From: Corallococcus coralloides DSM 2259
Lineage (GTDB): Bacteria; Myxococcota; Myxococcia; Myxococcales; Myxococcaceae
Direction of reading: 5' to 3'
DNA: 64,000 bases
Assembly (NCBI RefSeq): GCF_000255295.1
Contig: NC_017030.1
Coordinates: forward strand, 5,084,001 to 5,148,000
The notes beneath the pieces are model-generated. The model saw only the letters and a list, made by a program, of their open reading frames with translations. It was not told the origin of the DNA and searched no databases. Both the position numbers and the translations under genes were made by a program. Below are positions 1 to 8,530 of this stretch, in pieces. Numbering within the stretch: the first letter of the stretch is position 1; the number at the start of each line of letters is the position of its first letter.

Positions 1-607
1 GGAACTCCGCCTGATCCGGATGGACACTCGGGTCGCGGTCGTCGCAGTCCCCGGTCCGGGACGCGGTCAGCGCGGGGCCCTCGCAGGCCGTCACCCGTGG
101 GGGCAACAGGCGGTTGCCGTAGTTGTCGCCGTCCAGGTCCTCGTACCAGGGCGTGGGGCCCTTGCGGTCTGGATCGCGGTCGTCGCAGTCCGTGCCCTGG
201 TCCTCTTTGCGCACGAAGCCGTCGCCGTCCGCGTCCAGGGCGCCCAGCAACAGGTCCACCGGCGTGATGCCGTCCTTCGCGAGGCTCGCGGTGGCCTCCG
301 CGGTCGCCACCTGTGCGCCTTCGCAGGACTGCTCGTGAGCCCGGGCCAGGAGCTTCACGTCGTTGCTCCAGCCTGCCTGCCGGAACACCGCCACGGACAG
401 CGTGCCCGGAGGCGCACCGGCGGACACATTCACGTTCGTCGTGACCTGCCGGGAAACCTCTTCCTGATCCGTGACCGTCAGCGTCACGCACCCCGGCCGA
501 AATCCTTCGTAATGAAGCTGGACCTTCAGAGCGGCGGACTTGAGCTCATCGCCCTTGGGGCACCCCGCGAGGACGCTCGCGAGCACAGCGACCAGGAATA
601 AACGCAT
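1..607 (-). CDS. MopE-like metal-binding-motif lipoprotein, 3' part off the window
   Basis: The gene starts with ATG at 607 and runs leftwards off the window, so only about 202 codons are visible. The N-terminus is a lipoprotein signal with lipobox L-A-G-C (Cys at about residue 16), so the product should be anchored to a membrane on the periplasmic side or be surface exposed. After a beta-rich region of about 110 residues there are at least two Asp-rich units of the form TDCDDRDP and GDCDDRDPSVHP, separated by a DLDGDNYGN segment. This is the hallmark of the 'putative metal-binding motif' (MopE-type, thrombospondin type 3/EF-hand-like) proteins that are very numerous in myxobacteria and are thought to bind calcium or copper. 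More repeats probably lie beyond the edge. The exact function is unknown. Confidence 0.8.
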   Translation of the reverse strand, partial: MRLFLVAVLASVLAGCPKGDELKSAALKVQLHYEGFRPGCVTLTVTDQEEVSRQVTTNVNVSAGAPPGTLSVAVFRQAGWSNDVKLLARAHEQSCEGAQVATAEATASLAKDGITPVDLLLGALDADGDGFVRKEDQGTDCDDRDPDRKGPTPWYEDLDGDNYGNRLLPPRVTACEGPALTASRTGDCDDRDPSVHPDQAEF

Positions 608-815
608 GGGACACGCATTCTGGGGCGCGCCCACACCCGGAGTAGGGCGATGTCGCCACCCGTCGGCAATTCAACCCGAGAGTCTTCTTCCCCGACCCAT
701 AGTCCGCTGTGCGAGGCATCGTCCAGACACGCTCCGCTCATCACCCCCGGGATGACGGCTTCCGTGTATAGGGGCCGCTGACCTTTCAACATTGGCCCGT
801 TCCACCGCACGCCTT

Positions 816-2219
816 ATGCCTACCGTCCGCCGTGCCCTCTTCGCCGCGCCCCTGGGTGCCTGCCTCTGCGCGCTGGCCCCGGACGCCTCCGCCCAGACGC
901 CGCCGCCCACCTCCGGGGCGCCCGCCGCCACCGAGGCTCCCGCCAGCGCCTTCCCCAAGCCGCCGAAGCCGGACGCCGGTGCCGCGCCACTGACCCTGGA
1001 GCGCGCCGTGGAGCTCGCCTCGCAGAAGAACGAGGCCGTGCTCGCCGCGGGGCAGTCCGCCGAGGCCGCCCAGGCCCGCGTCGCCCGCGCCCGCGCCTTC
1101 TTCCTGCCCACCATCACGGCCGCTGGCACCTACACGCGGCGCCTACGTGAGTCCACGCGCGAGGTCGGCGGACAGACCGTCGTGCTCCAGAAGTTCAACG
1201 CGCTGGGCGCGGTCTTCTCCGGCCGGATGGCCCTCTTCGACGCGCGCGGCTTCCCGCTCTACAAGGCCGCGAAGCTGGAGAGCGAGGCCTCCAAGCTGGA
1301 CGCCGTGGAGACGCGCCGCCAGGTGTCCTTCAGCGCCGCCAACGCCTTCCTCGTCACCCTGGCCAACCAGCAGGTGTACCAGGCCGCCGAGCAGCGCCTG
1401 GCCTACGCGAAGCAGAGCCTGGCGGACGCGCAGGCCCGCGCCAGCTCCGGGCTCGCCAGCACCAACGACGTCACGCGCGCGGAGCTGGAGCTGGCCACCG
1501 CCGAGTCCAACCTCGCCGCCGCCCTGGGCAGCGCGGAGACGAGCCGCCTGGAGCTGGGCTACCTGCTCGTGGAGCCCGTGGAAGGGGAGCTCGCGCCGCC
1601 GGAGCCGCTGCTCGCGGACGCCAGCCAGCCCACGCCGCCCCTGGAGCTGCTCACGCAGGGGGCCACGGACCGGCGGCCGGACATCCTCTCCGCGCGCCTG
1701 CGCGTGCGCTCGCTGCGGGAGAGCGCGAAGGAGCCCCTGGCGCGCCTGCTGCCGTCGCTGGGCGCGAGCGCGCAGTACCGCCTCACCAACGAGGCAGGCC
1801 TCAACGGCAACGTCGGTGATGGCTTCCTCGCCCTGGACCTCACCTGGACGCTCTTCGACGGCGGCACCCGCTACGCCGAGCGCGACGAGCGCGTGGCCAC
1901 CGCCAACGTCGCGGAGCTGAACACCCAGGCCGCGACGCGCCGCGTGCCGGTGGACATCGAGCAGGCGAGGGTGAACCTGGAGACGGCGCGGGCCGCGCTC
2001 GCGCAGAGCGAGCAGGCGGCGAAGGCGGCGCGGAAGAACGCCGCGGAAACAGGCATCCTCTACCGTCAGGGCCTGTCCACCGCGCTCACCGTGGCGGACG
2101 CGTCGCTCAGCCTCTTCGAGGCGGAGGTGGCGCTCGCCCGGAACCGCTATGGGCTGGGCGTGGCGCTGTTGGGCCTGCGGGCCGCTGTCGGACTGAATCC
2201 ACTGGGGAAGGAACCGTGA
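816..2219 (+). CDS. TolC-family outer-membrane efflux channel (OMF)
   Basis: This is the outer-membrane component of a tripartite efflux pump; it would form the trimeric channel across the outer membrane and periplasm. The 467-residue product has a signal peptide ending near ASAQ (residues 1-27), a Pro/Ala-rich stretch, then two OEP-type repeats rich in long Ala/Glu/Arg helices, with the usual NDVTRAELEL and LSTALTVADASLSLFEAE signatures. The ATG at 816 is chosen because it starts directly at the signal peptide; a TTG 24 bases upstream is also open, and neither has a clear ribosome binding site. The stop overlaps the start of the adaptor gene, so channel, adaptor and pump form one operon in the order OMF-MFP-RND. 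The substrate is unknown and no local regulator is visible. Confidence 0.9.
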   Translation: MPTVRRALFAAPLGACLCALAPDASAQTPPPTSGAPAATEAPASAFPKPPKPDAGAAPLTLERAVELASQKNEAVLAAGQSAEAAQARVARARAFFLPTITAAGTYTRRLRESTREVGGQTVVLQKFNALGAVFSGRMALFDARGFPLYKAAKLESEASKLDAVETRRQVSFSAANAFLVTLANQQVYQAAEQRLAYAKQSLADAQARASSGLASTNDVTRAELELATAESNLAAALGSAETSRLELGYLLVEPVEGELAPPEPLLADASQPTPPLELLTQGATDRRPDILSARLRVRSLRESAKEPLARLLPSLGASAQYRLTNEAGLNGNVGDGFLALDLTWTLFDGGTRYAERDERVATANVAELNTQAATRRVPVDIEQARVNLETARAALAQSEQAAKAARKNAAETGILYRQGLSTALTVADASLSLFEAEVALARNRYGLGVALLGLRAAVGLNPLGKEP

Positions 2220-3412
2220 AGGCAATGCAACGCACTGGAGTGCTGGCCCTGTCGCTGGCCGTGCTGGCCCTGGCCCCTGGATGCAAGAAGGAAGCGACCG
2301 CGCAAGGCGGCAAGGGCGCGGGCCGGGGTCCCACCCAGTTCCCCGTGGAGGTCGCGCCCGTGGAGGCGCGTGACGTGGAGTACGCGGTCAGCGCCGTGGG
2401 CGCGGTGGAGGCCTTCGAGAGCGTGCAGATCACCGCGCGCGTGCCGGGCGCCCTGGAGCGGGTGTCCTTCGCGGAAGGCCAGTCGGTGAAGAAGGGCGAC
2501 ACGCTCGCGGAGATCGAACCCGCGCGCTACGCCATCGCCGTGCGCGCCGCGGAGGCCGCGCTGCAGAAGGCCCAGGCCGCGCTGGTGGAGGCCAAGGCCG
2601 GCGCCCAGCGCCGCGCGGAGGTCAACGCGCAGAGCCCGGGCCTCCTGCCCGCCGAACAGCTGGAGACGTACCAGGCCCGCGCCGCCACCGCCCAGGCGGA
2701 CGTGGCGGCCGCGAAGGCGGCGCTGGACCAGGCGCAGCTCAACCAGCGCGACGCCTACGTGCGCGCCCCCATGGACGGCATCCTCCAGACGCGCACCGTG
2801 CAGACGGGCCAGTACGTGCAGCCGGGCGTGGTGCTGGCCACGCTCTTGCGCCGTGAGCCGCTGCTCCTGCGCTTCAACGTGCCCGCGGCGGACGTGACGC
2901 GGATCACGCCGGGGATGCCCGCGCGCTTCACGGTGCGCTCGGACGGCGGCGCGTATGAAGCGAAGATCACCTACGTGTCCGCGAGCGCGGACGCGCAGAG
3001 CCGCATGGTGGCCGTGACCGCGGAGGTGACGGGCGAGGCCGCGCAGAAGCTGCGCCCGGGCGCCTTCGCCACGGTGAGCGTGCCGGTGGAGTCGCGCGGG
3101 GACAGCCCGGTGATTCCGCAGACGGCCATCCGCCCCAGCGAGCGCGGCTTCCTGGCGTTCGTGGTGACGGACAACAAGGCGCGCGAGCGCATCCTGGAGC
3201 TGGGCCTGCGCACGCCGGACGGGCGGGTGGAGGTGAAGGAAGGCCTCAAGCCCGGTGAGACGCTGGTGGTGCGCGGCGCGGAGGCCCTGCGCGACGGTGT
3301 GGCCGTGCGCGTGGAAGAGGCGCGCCCGAAGCCGAAGGTGGGCGGTGAGCAGCCCCCGGCCGAGGCCCGCGGCGACACCCACCCGAACGCGGGCGCGGAG
3401 GGCCGTCCATGA
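2216..3412 (+). CDS. RND efflux periplasmic adaptor (HlyD/AcrA family lipoprotein)
   Basis: This is the membrane-fusion protein that links the RND pump to the outer-membrane channel. The 398 residues begin with a lipoprotein signal whose lipobox is L-A-P-G-C (Cys at about residue 23), as in AcrA/MexA. A barrel-sandwich (lipoyl) half-motif (RVPGALERVSFAEGQSVKKG) comes next, then an Ala/Glu-rich helical hairpin (about residues 100-165), the second lipoyl half (AYVRAPMDGILQTR) and C-terminal beta-barrel domains. The GTG start overlaps the stop of the channel gene (GTGA), and the stop overlaps the pump ATG, indicating translational coupling. An in-frame ATG at 2225 is a possible alternative start. 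Family assignment is firm; substrates cannot be told from sequence. Confidence 0.92.
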   Translation: MKAMQRTGVLALSLAVLALAPGCKKEATAQGGKGAGRGPTQFPVEVAPVEARDVEYAVSAVGAVEAFESVQITARVPGALERVSFAEGQSVKKGDTLAEIEPARYAIAVRAAEAALQKAQAALVEAKAGAQRRAEVNAQSPGLLPAEQLETYQARAATAQADVAAAKAALDQAQLNQRDAYVRAPMDGILQTRTVQTGQYVQPGVVLATLLRREPLLLRFNVPAADVTRITPGMPARFTVRSDGGAYEAKITYVSASADAQSRMVAVTAEVTGEAAQKLRPGAFATVSVPVESRGDSPVIPQTAIRPSERGFLAFVVTDNKARERILELGLRTPDGRVEVKEGLKPGETLVVRGAEALRDGVAVRVEEARPKPKVGGEQPPAEARGDTHPNAGAEGRP

Positions 3413-6400
3413 GCATCACCGACGTCTGCATCAAGAAGCCGGTGTTCGCCTGGATGATCATGGCGGCGACCATCATCTTCGGACTGGTGGCGGCCCAGCG
3501 CATCGGCATCAGCCAGTTCCCGGACGTCGACTTCCCCACCATCAACATCTCCGTGTCGTGGGAGGGCGCCAACCCGGAGGCGGTGGAGTCGGACGTCGTC
3601 GAGTTCATCGAAGAGGCCGTCACGCAGGTGGAGGGCGTCAAGAGCATCACGTCCTCCGCGCGCCAGGGCAGCGCCAACATCACGGTGGAGCTGGACCTGT
3701 CGCGCAACGTGGACCTGGCGCTGCAGGACGTGCAGACCAAGGTGAGCCAGGCCCAGCGCCGGCTGCCGCTGGACATCGATCCGCCCGTCGTCTCCAAGTC
3801 CAACCCGGAGGACCAGCCCATCATGTGGCTGGGCGTGGCCGGGCCCTTCTCCCAGCAGGTGGTGAGCGACTTCGCCCGCTACCGCGTGAAGGAGCGCCTG
3901 CAGACGGTGCCCGGCGTGGGCGAGGTCATCCTGGGCGGCCTCCTGGAGCGCAACGTGCGCATCTGGGTGGACGCGCAGAAGCTGGACGCGCACGCGCTCA
4001 CCGTGACGGACGTCATCGCCGCGCTCCAGCGCGAGCACGTGGAGCTGCCCGCCGGCCGCATCGAGACGCAAGGGCGCGAGGTCAACGTGCGCTTCATGGG
4101 CGAGGCGCTGGACCTGGAGACGCTGGCGAACGTGGCGGTGCGCGAGGAGAACGGGCGCACGGTGTACCTGCACGACGTGGCCATCGTGGAGGACGGCTTC
4201 GAGGACGAGCGGCGCCTGGCGCGCGTGAACGGCGAGCCCGCCCAGGCCATGGGCATCAAGAAGCAGCGCGGCGCGAACGCGGTGGCGGTGGCCCAGGCGG
4301 TGCGCGAGCAGCTGGCGCAGCTCCAGAAGGAGCTGCCGGAGGGCATGAGCGCGAGCATCAACTTCGACTCGACGCAGTTCATCGAGGAGAGCGTGCACGA
4401 GATTGAGTTCGAGCTGCTGCTCGCGTGCATCCTCACCGCGTTCGTGTGCTGGGTGTTCCTGGGGTCGCTGTCCAGCACGCTCAACGTCGTGCTCGCCATT
4501 CCCATGTCGCTGTTGGGGACGGTGGCGGTCATCTACTTCCTGGGCTTCACGCTCAACACGTTCACGCTGCTGGGATTGGCGCTGGCCGTGGGCATCGTGG
4601 TGGACGACGCCATCATGGTGCTGGAGAACATCTTCCGGCACGCGGAGGAGGGGAAGGACCGGGTGAGCGCCGCGCGTGAGGGCACGGCGGAGATCACCTT
4701 CGCGGCCCTGGCGGCGACGCTGGCGGTGGTGGCCATCTTCCTGCCCGTCGTCTTCATGAAGGGCATCATCGGCCGGTTCTTCCTCCAGTTCGGCGTCACG
4801 CTGTGCGTGGCGGTGCTGCTGTCCTACGTGGAGGCCATCACCCTGGCGCCCGCGCGCTGCGCGCAGCTGCTCAAGACGTCTCGCGAGCACCGCAGCCGCA
4901 TTGGCGTGGTGGTGGACAAGGCCTTCTCCAAGCTGGAGGCGCTGTACGCGCGGGCGCTGGGCTGGGGGCTGGTGCGGCCCTGGCGCGTGCTGCTGGTCGC
5001 GGTGGCGATGCTCATCCTGAGCGCGTTCGCGTTCAAGGCGCTGCCGGGCGAGTTCGTGCCGTCGCAGGACCAGGGCCGCATGTCCGTGCGCCTGCAGACG
5101 GCGGTGGGCAGCAGCCTGCAGGAGACCAACCGCCTCTTCAAGCGCGCGGAGGAGTTCGTCGCCAGCCGTCCGGAGGTGACGCGCGTGTTCGTGGTGGTGG
5201 GCGGCGGCGGCAGCGGGTCCGCGGTGAACTCCGGCAACATGAACCTGACGCTGGTGCCGACGGATCAGCGCATGTCGCAGGCGGAGTTCGCGCAGGTGCT
5301 GCGCAAGGAGCTGAACAGCTACCCGGGCCTGCGCGCGGTGGTGCAGGACCTGTCCCAGGCGGGCTTCACCGCGCAGCGCGGCTTCCCGGTGGAGTTCAGC
5401 GTGCGCGGGTCGGACTGGGACAAGCTGGTGGAGGCGAGCCAGTCCCTGCGCGAGGAGCTCCAGGCGTCCGGCAAGGTGGTGGACCTGGACACGGACTACC
5501 AGCTGGGCCAGCCGGAGCTGCGCATCACCCCGGACCGCGCCCGCGCGGCGGACCTGGGCGTGCCCATCCAGGCGGTGGCGTCCACGGTGAACGCGCTGGT
5601 GGGCGGCGTGCGTGTGGGCAAGTACAGCAGCGGCGGGCGGCGCATCGACGTGCGCATGCGGCTGCTCGCGAGCCAGCGCTCGCGGCCGGAGGACCTGTCG
5701 CTCCTGAAGGTCCGCACGGCGAACAACATGCTGGTGCCGCTGTCGTCGCTGGTGACGCAGGAGGAGCTGCCGGCGTTGCAGGCCATCACCCGCCGCGACC
5801 GCGAGCGCGCCATCAGCCTCTTCGCCAACGTGGCGCCGGGGTCCAACCAGGAGGAGGCGCTGGCCACGGTGGAGTCCCTGGGCAAGGACCTGCCCGGCGG
5901 CATCCGCGTGGTGGCGGGCGGCGCGAGCGTGGCGTTCCGCGACTCGATGAGCAGCCTCATCTTCGCGCTCTTCTTGGGCATCGCCGTCGCGTACATGGTG
6001 CTGGGCGCGCAGTTCAATTCGTTCCTGCACCCGGTGACGGTGCTCACGATTCTTCCCCTGTCGGTGGCGGGCGCGTCGTTCGCGCTGCTCATCACGGGGC
6101 ACACGCTGAACATCTTCAGCATGATCGGCCTGCTGCTCTTGATGGGCATCGTGAAGAAGAACTCCATCATCCTGGTGGACTACGCGCTCCAGCAGCGCGA
6201 GCAGGGCGCGGACGCGATGCAGGCCATGCTGCGCGCGGGCCCGGTGCGCCTGCGGCCCATCCTGATGACGTCCCTGGCGACGATGATGGCCGCGGTGCCG
6301 GCGGCGCTGGCGCTGGGCGCGGGCAGCGAGACGCGCGCCCCCATGTCCGTCGCGGTGCTGGGTGGCCTCTCCGTGTCCACCGTCTTGAGCCTGCTCGTGG

Positions 6401-6525
6401 TGCCCGCGTTCTACGTCGTCGCGGACCGCATCAAGACGCGGCTGGGCAACCGGTTCAGCAAGGGGAAGGGCGGGGACGACTCGCCCTCCGTCCACGACGA
6501 GCCCCGGCCAGTGCCGCACGGGTAG
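3409..6525 (+). CDS. RND multidrug-type efflux pump (AcrB/HAE1 family)
   Basis: This is the inner-membrane proton-driven pump of the tripartite system. At 1038 residues it has the full family length: TM1 at about residues 10-30, a large periplasmic porter loop, TM2-6 with the proton-relay Asp pair (D399-D400 in GIVVDDAIMVLE), a second periplasmic loop and TM8-12 ending near residue 1010. The N-terminus (ITDVCIKKPVFAWMI) and the following GISQFPDVDFP are typical of hydrophobe/amphiphile efflux pumps rather than of CusA-type metal pumps, and no Met triad was seen. ATGA overlaps the adaptor stop. The substrate class (drugs, dyes, bile-like detergents or secondary metabolites) is inferred from family only. 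Confidence 0.95.
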   Translation: MSITDVCIKKPVFAWMIMAATIIFGLVAAQRIGISQFPDVDFPTINISVSWEGANPEAVESDVVEFIEEAVTQVEGVKSITSSARQGSANITVELDLSRNVDLALQDVQTKVSQAQRRLPLDIDPPVVSKSNPEDQPIMWLGVAGPFSQQVVSDFARYRVKERLQTVPGVGEVILGGLLERNVRIWVDAQKLDAHALTVTDVIAALQREHVELPAGRIETQGREVNVRFMGEALDLETLANVAVREENGRTVYLHDVAIVEDGFEDERRLARVNGEPAQAMGIKKQRGANAVAVAQAVREQLAQLQKELPEGMSASINFDSTQFIEESVHEIEFELLLACILTAFVCWVFLGSLSSTLNVVLAIPMSLLGTVAVIYFLGFTLNTFTLLGLALAVGIVVDDAIMVLENIFRHAEEGKDRVSAAREGTAEITFAALAATLAVVAIFLPVVFMKGIIGRFFLQFGVTLCVAVLLSYVEAITLAPARCAQLLKTSREHRSRIGVVVDKAFSKLEALYARALGWGLVRPWRVLLVAVAMLILSAFAFKALPGEFVPSQDQGRMSVRLQTAVGSSLQETNRLFKRAEEFVASRPEVTRVFVVVGGGGSGSAVNSGNMNLTLVPTDQRMSQAEFAQVLRKELNSYPGLRAVVQDLSQAGFTAQRGFPVEFSVRGSDWDKLVEASQSLREELQASGKVVDLDTDYQLGQPELRITPDRARAADLGVPIQAVASTVNALVGGVRVGKYSSGGRRIDVRMRLLASQRSRPEDLSLLKVRTANNMLVPLSSLVTQEELPALQAITRRDRERAISLFANVAPGSNQEEALATVESLGKDLPGGIRVVAGGASVAFRDSMSSLIFALFLGIAVAYMVLGAQFNSFLHPVTVLTILPLSVAGASFALLITGHTLNIFSMIGLLLLMGIVKKNSIILVDYALQQREQGADAMQAMLRAGPVRLRPILMTSLATMMAAVPAALALGAGSETRAPMSVAVLGGLSVSTVLSLLVVPAFYVVADRIKTRLGNRFSKGKGGDDSPSVHDEPRPVPHG

Positions 6526-6582
6526 GGTGCTGGTCAGGTTTTTGGAGACATCGCGTCCTTCCGCGCCACTCGGGAGGACGCC

Positions 6583-7101
6583 ATGGGCGACCCACGCAAT
6601 CCAAAGCGGGCGGAAGAGGCCTGGAACGCGGAACGCCTTCGCATTTCGGAGGTGGAACTGCGGGCCCTGGCGCCGCTCGTCACCTTCTCCGGCGGCTGGG
6701 CCTGGCACTTCATGGCCCCGCCGCACGAAGAGCTGAAGATCGATCACGACCACAAGGACGTGGACCTCTTCGTCGCGCCGGAGCGCTTCGCGGAGCTCGT
6801 CCAACTGCTGACCGCCCGGGGCTTCGCGCGCATCTGGACGCGCTTCGACGCGACGTCCACGAACTTCTACCGGTACGCGAAGTACCTGGAGGGGGCGAAG
6901 GTCATCCTGGACGTATTCGTCCGTAACGTCCCGTCCGTCCAGGTGGGCGACATGCGCGTGGTGGAGCCCGCCACGCTGCTGACGTTCTACGGCGACATCC
7001 ACAGCACGGATGACTGCGTGTCCGTGCTCGCGGCCCGCAGGCTGCTGGCGCGGGGCATCAGTCCCGTTGGACGGAAGGAGCTGGTCACCCGGCCCCGCTG
7101 A
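6583..7101 (+). CDS. small nucleotidyltransferase-fold protein (LinA/ANT(2'')-like)
   Basis: The 172-residue protein has a minimal-nucleotidyltransferase signature: S-G-G-W-A at residues 36-40, followed after a loop by HDHKDVDLFV, with acidic pair D59/D61 at the position of the catalytic D-x-D. This pattern is shared with lincosamide/aminoglycoside-2''-adenylyltransferase relatives and AbiEii-like enzymes. No fused partner domain and no adjacent HEPN or antitoxin-like gene is seen, so a classical two-component toxin-antitoxin is unlikely. It lies 57 bases after the RND operon and may be co-transcribed with it. The substrate (drug, tRNA or protein) is unknown; resistance function is only one option. 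Confidence 0.65.
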   Translation: MGDPRNPKRAEEAWNAERLRISEVELRALAPLVTFSGGWAWHFMAPPHEELKIDHDHKDVDLFVAPERFAELVQLLTARGFARIWTRFDATSTNFYRYAKYLEGAKVILDVFVRNVPSVQVGDMRVVEPATLLTFYGDIHSTDDCVSVLAARRLLARGISPVGRKELVTRPR

Positions 7102-7235
7102 GGAGCTGCCTTCAGCGGTGGCCCGGCCGCCCGCGCGCCCCTGGCGCCGGTGCACGATGCAGGCGCCCTGGCACATGCGCAGCGTCTTCGGAACCACGGC
7201 CCCGTCTGGGGGCCCTGAACTTCGGAGACGCTGCC

Positions 7236-7694
7236 ATGGCCACGCCTGTTCCTCCCGACACCCACGCCGTGCCCGTCAAGGAGCGCGACGAGTCGCTCGA
7301 ACTCCAGCCGTTCCTGGACGAAATCCAGGGGGACGCTGTCATGCACAGCCAGGGCCTGGAGGCCCGGGAGGCCGCGAGCGCGGTGTTCTGCTCGCTCGCC
7401 CGCAGGCTGTCGGATGGCGAGGACGTGAAGCTCTACCGCGCGCTGCCCGGCGGCATCGGCGCCATCCTGGGGGCCTGCTCGGTGCACCGGGGGCCCTCAC
7501 GCGCCAAGCGCATTGGCCGCGATGAGTTCATCACCGACGTGGCGGACCACCTGAACATCAAGCCCGACCAGGCCTTCCGCGTCGTCACCGCGGTGTTCAC
7601 CGCCGTGCGCGACCGCATCCCCGAGGAGGAGGTCGCCGCCGTGGCGTCGCAGCTGCCCGCCGACCTGGGCGACCTGTTCCGCAGACCTGTCTGA
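7236..7694 (+). CDS. DUF2267 domain protein
   Basis: This 152-residue soluble protein is built of two related helical halves. The second (about residues 90-145) carries the DUF2267-type pattern GRDEFITDVADHLN..AFRVVTAVFTAVRDRIPEEEVAAVASQLPADLGDLF, in which a helical repeat ends in 'LP..L..L'. DUF2267 proteins are common in aerobic and soil bacteria, often near stress genes; their biochemical role is not established. It is a single gene, convergent with the dehydrogenase to its right; a hairpin spans its stop codon. Confidence 0.75.
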   Translation: MATPVPPDTHAVPVKERDESLELQPFLDEIQGDAVMHSQGLEAREAASAVFCSLARRLSDGEDVKLYRALPGGIGAILGACSVHRGPSRAKRIGRDEFITDVADHLNIKPDQAFRVVTAVFTAVRDRIPEEEVAAVASQLPADLGDLFRRPV

Positions 7695-7707
7695 CTGTCG
7701 GACAGGT
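7685..7707. terminator. hairpin between convergent genes
   Basis: Seven-base arms ACCTGTC and GACAGGT flank a nine-base loop, followed by TTTC on the plus strand. The hairpin includes the stop codon of the DUF2267 gene and lies just before the stop of the minus-strand dehydrogenase, so it could act in both directions. The arms are short and there is no long U-tract. Confidence 0.4.
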
Positions 7708-7708
7708 T

Positions 7709-8530
7709 TCAGGAGCGCAGGCGCGAGCCGAGCAGCTTCCAGTACGTCACGGGGAAGAGGCGGGCGAGCATCGCCAGCGCCACGGCGTCCTTGCCCACGA
7801 GGATGCGCTGCTCGCGCGCTTCGACCCCTCGGACGATGATGTCGCCCGCGGCCTCCGCCGGCAGCCGCAGCATCTTCTGGAACGACTTGCGGCGGCGGGT
7901 GACCTCCTCCTCGGCCGCGCCGGAGGGGGCCCGGGCGCTCGCGGCGATGGATGTCGCGACGCCGCCCGGGTGCACCACGGTGACGCCCACGGTGGTGCCC
8001 TCCAGCTCGTGGCGCAGGCCCTCGGAGAAGCCGCGGACGGCGAACTTGCTCGCCGCGTAGGCCACCTGTCCCGGCGGCGCCACCAGGCCGAAGACGCTGG
8101 AGAGGTTCACCAGCCGCGCGTCGTCGCTCTGGCGCAGCAGGGGAAGGAAGGCGCGGCTCAGGCGCACCACGCCCCAGAAGTTGATGCCGAACAGCCACTC
8201 GAAGTCGTCGCTGCTCACCTGCTCGAACGAACCTCCGAGCGCGACGCCCGCGTTGTTGAAGAGCAGGTCGACCCCGGGGTGCTCCGCCGTCACCTTCGCC
8301 GGGAAGGCCTCCACGGCCTCCTTGTCGGACACGTCCAGCCGGTGGCGGCTGATGCGCAGCTCCGGCGCCTTCGCGAGGTCCGCCGTTTCGGCGAGCCCGG
8401 CCTCGTTCACGTCCGCGAGCGCGAGGTGACAGCCCTTGCGTGCCAGGCAGACCGCGATGGCGCGGCCGATGCCGCTCGCCGCGCCGGTGACAACCGCCGT
8501 CCTGCCTTGAAGCCGCATGCGCTCAGCCAC
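7709..8530 (-). CDS. short-chain dehydrogenase/reductase (SDR)
   Basis: This is a classical NAD(P)-dependent SDR of 273 residues: cofactor motif TGAASGIG at residues 15-22, NNAG at 92-95, catalytic Ser in NLSSVFG (144/145), Tyr158 and Lys162 in YAASK. It should interconvert a hydroxyl and a ketone. The GTG start at 8530 is preferred because GGAGG lies six to seven bases upstream; an ATG at 8518 is too far from that site. The start lies inside the end of the monooxygenase gene (8-base overlap), so the two are coupled. The pair resembles the SadH-like SDR plus monooxygenase of the mycobacterial mymA operon: alcohol to ketone, then ketone to ester. Confidence 0.88.
   Translation of the reverse strand: MAERMRLQGRTAVVTGAASGIGRAIAVCLARKGCHLALADVNEAGLAETADLAKAPELRISRHRLDVSDKEAVEAFPAKVTAEHPGVDLLFNNAGVALGGSFEQVSSDDFEWLFGINFWGVVRLSRAFLPLLRQSDDARLVNLSSVFGLVAPPGQVAYAASKFAVRGFSEGLRHELEGTTVGVTVVHPGGVATSIAASARAPSGAAEEEVTRRRKSFQKMLRLPAEAAGDIIVRGVEAREQRILVGKDAVALAMLARLFPVTYWKLLGSRLRS

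Noticed and set aside
2971..7197. A 1408-codon open frame on the minus strand opposite the RND pump.
   Set aside because: It is rich in His/Arg/Gln/Ala without domains and is the antisense shadow of a clear RND gene in GC-rich DNA.
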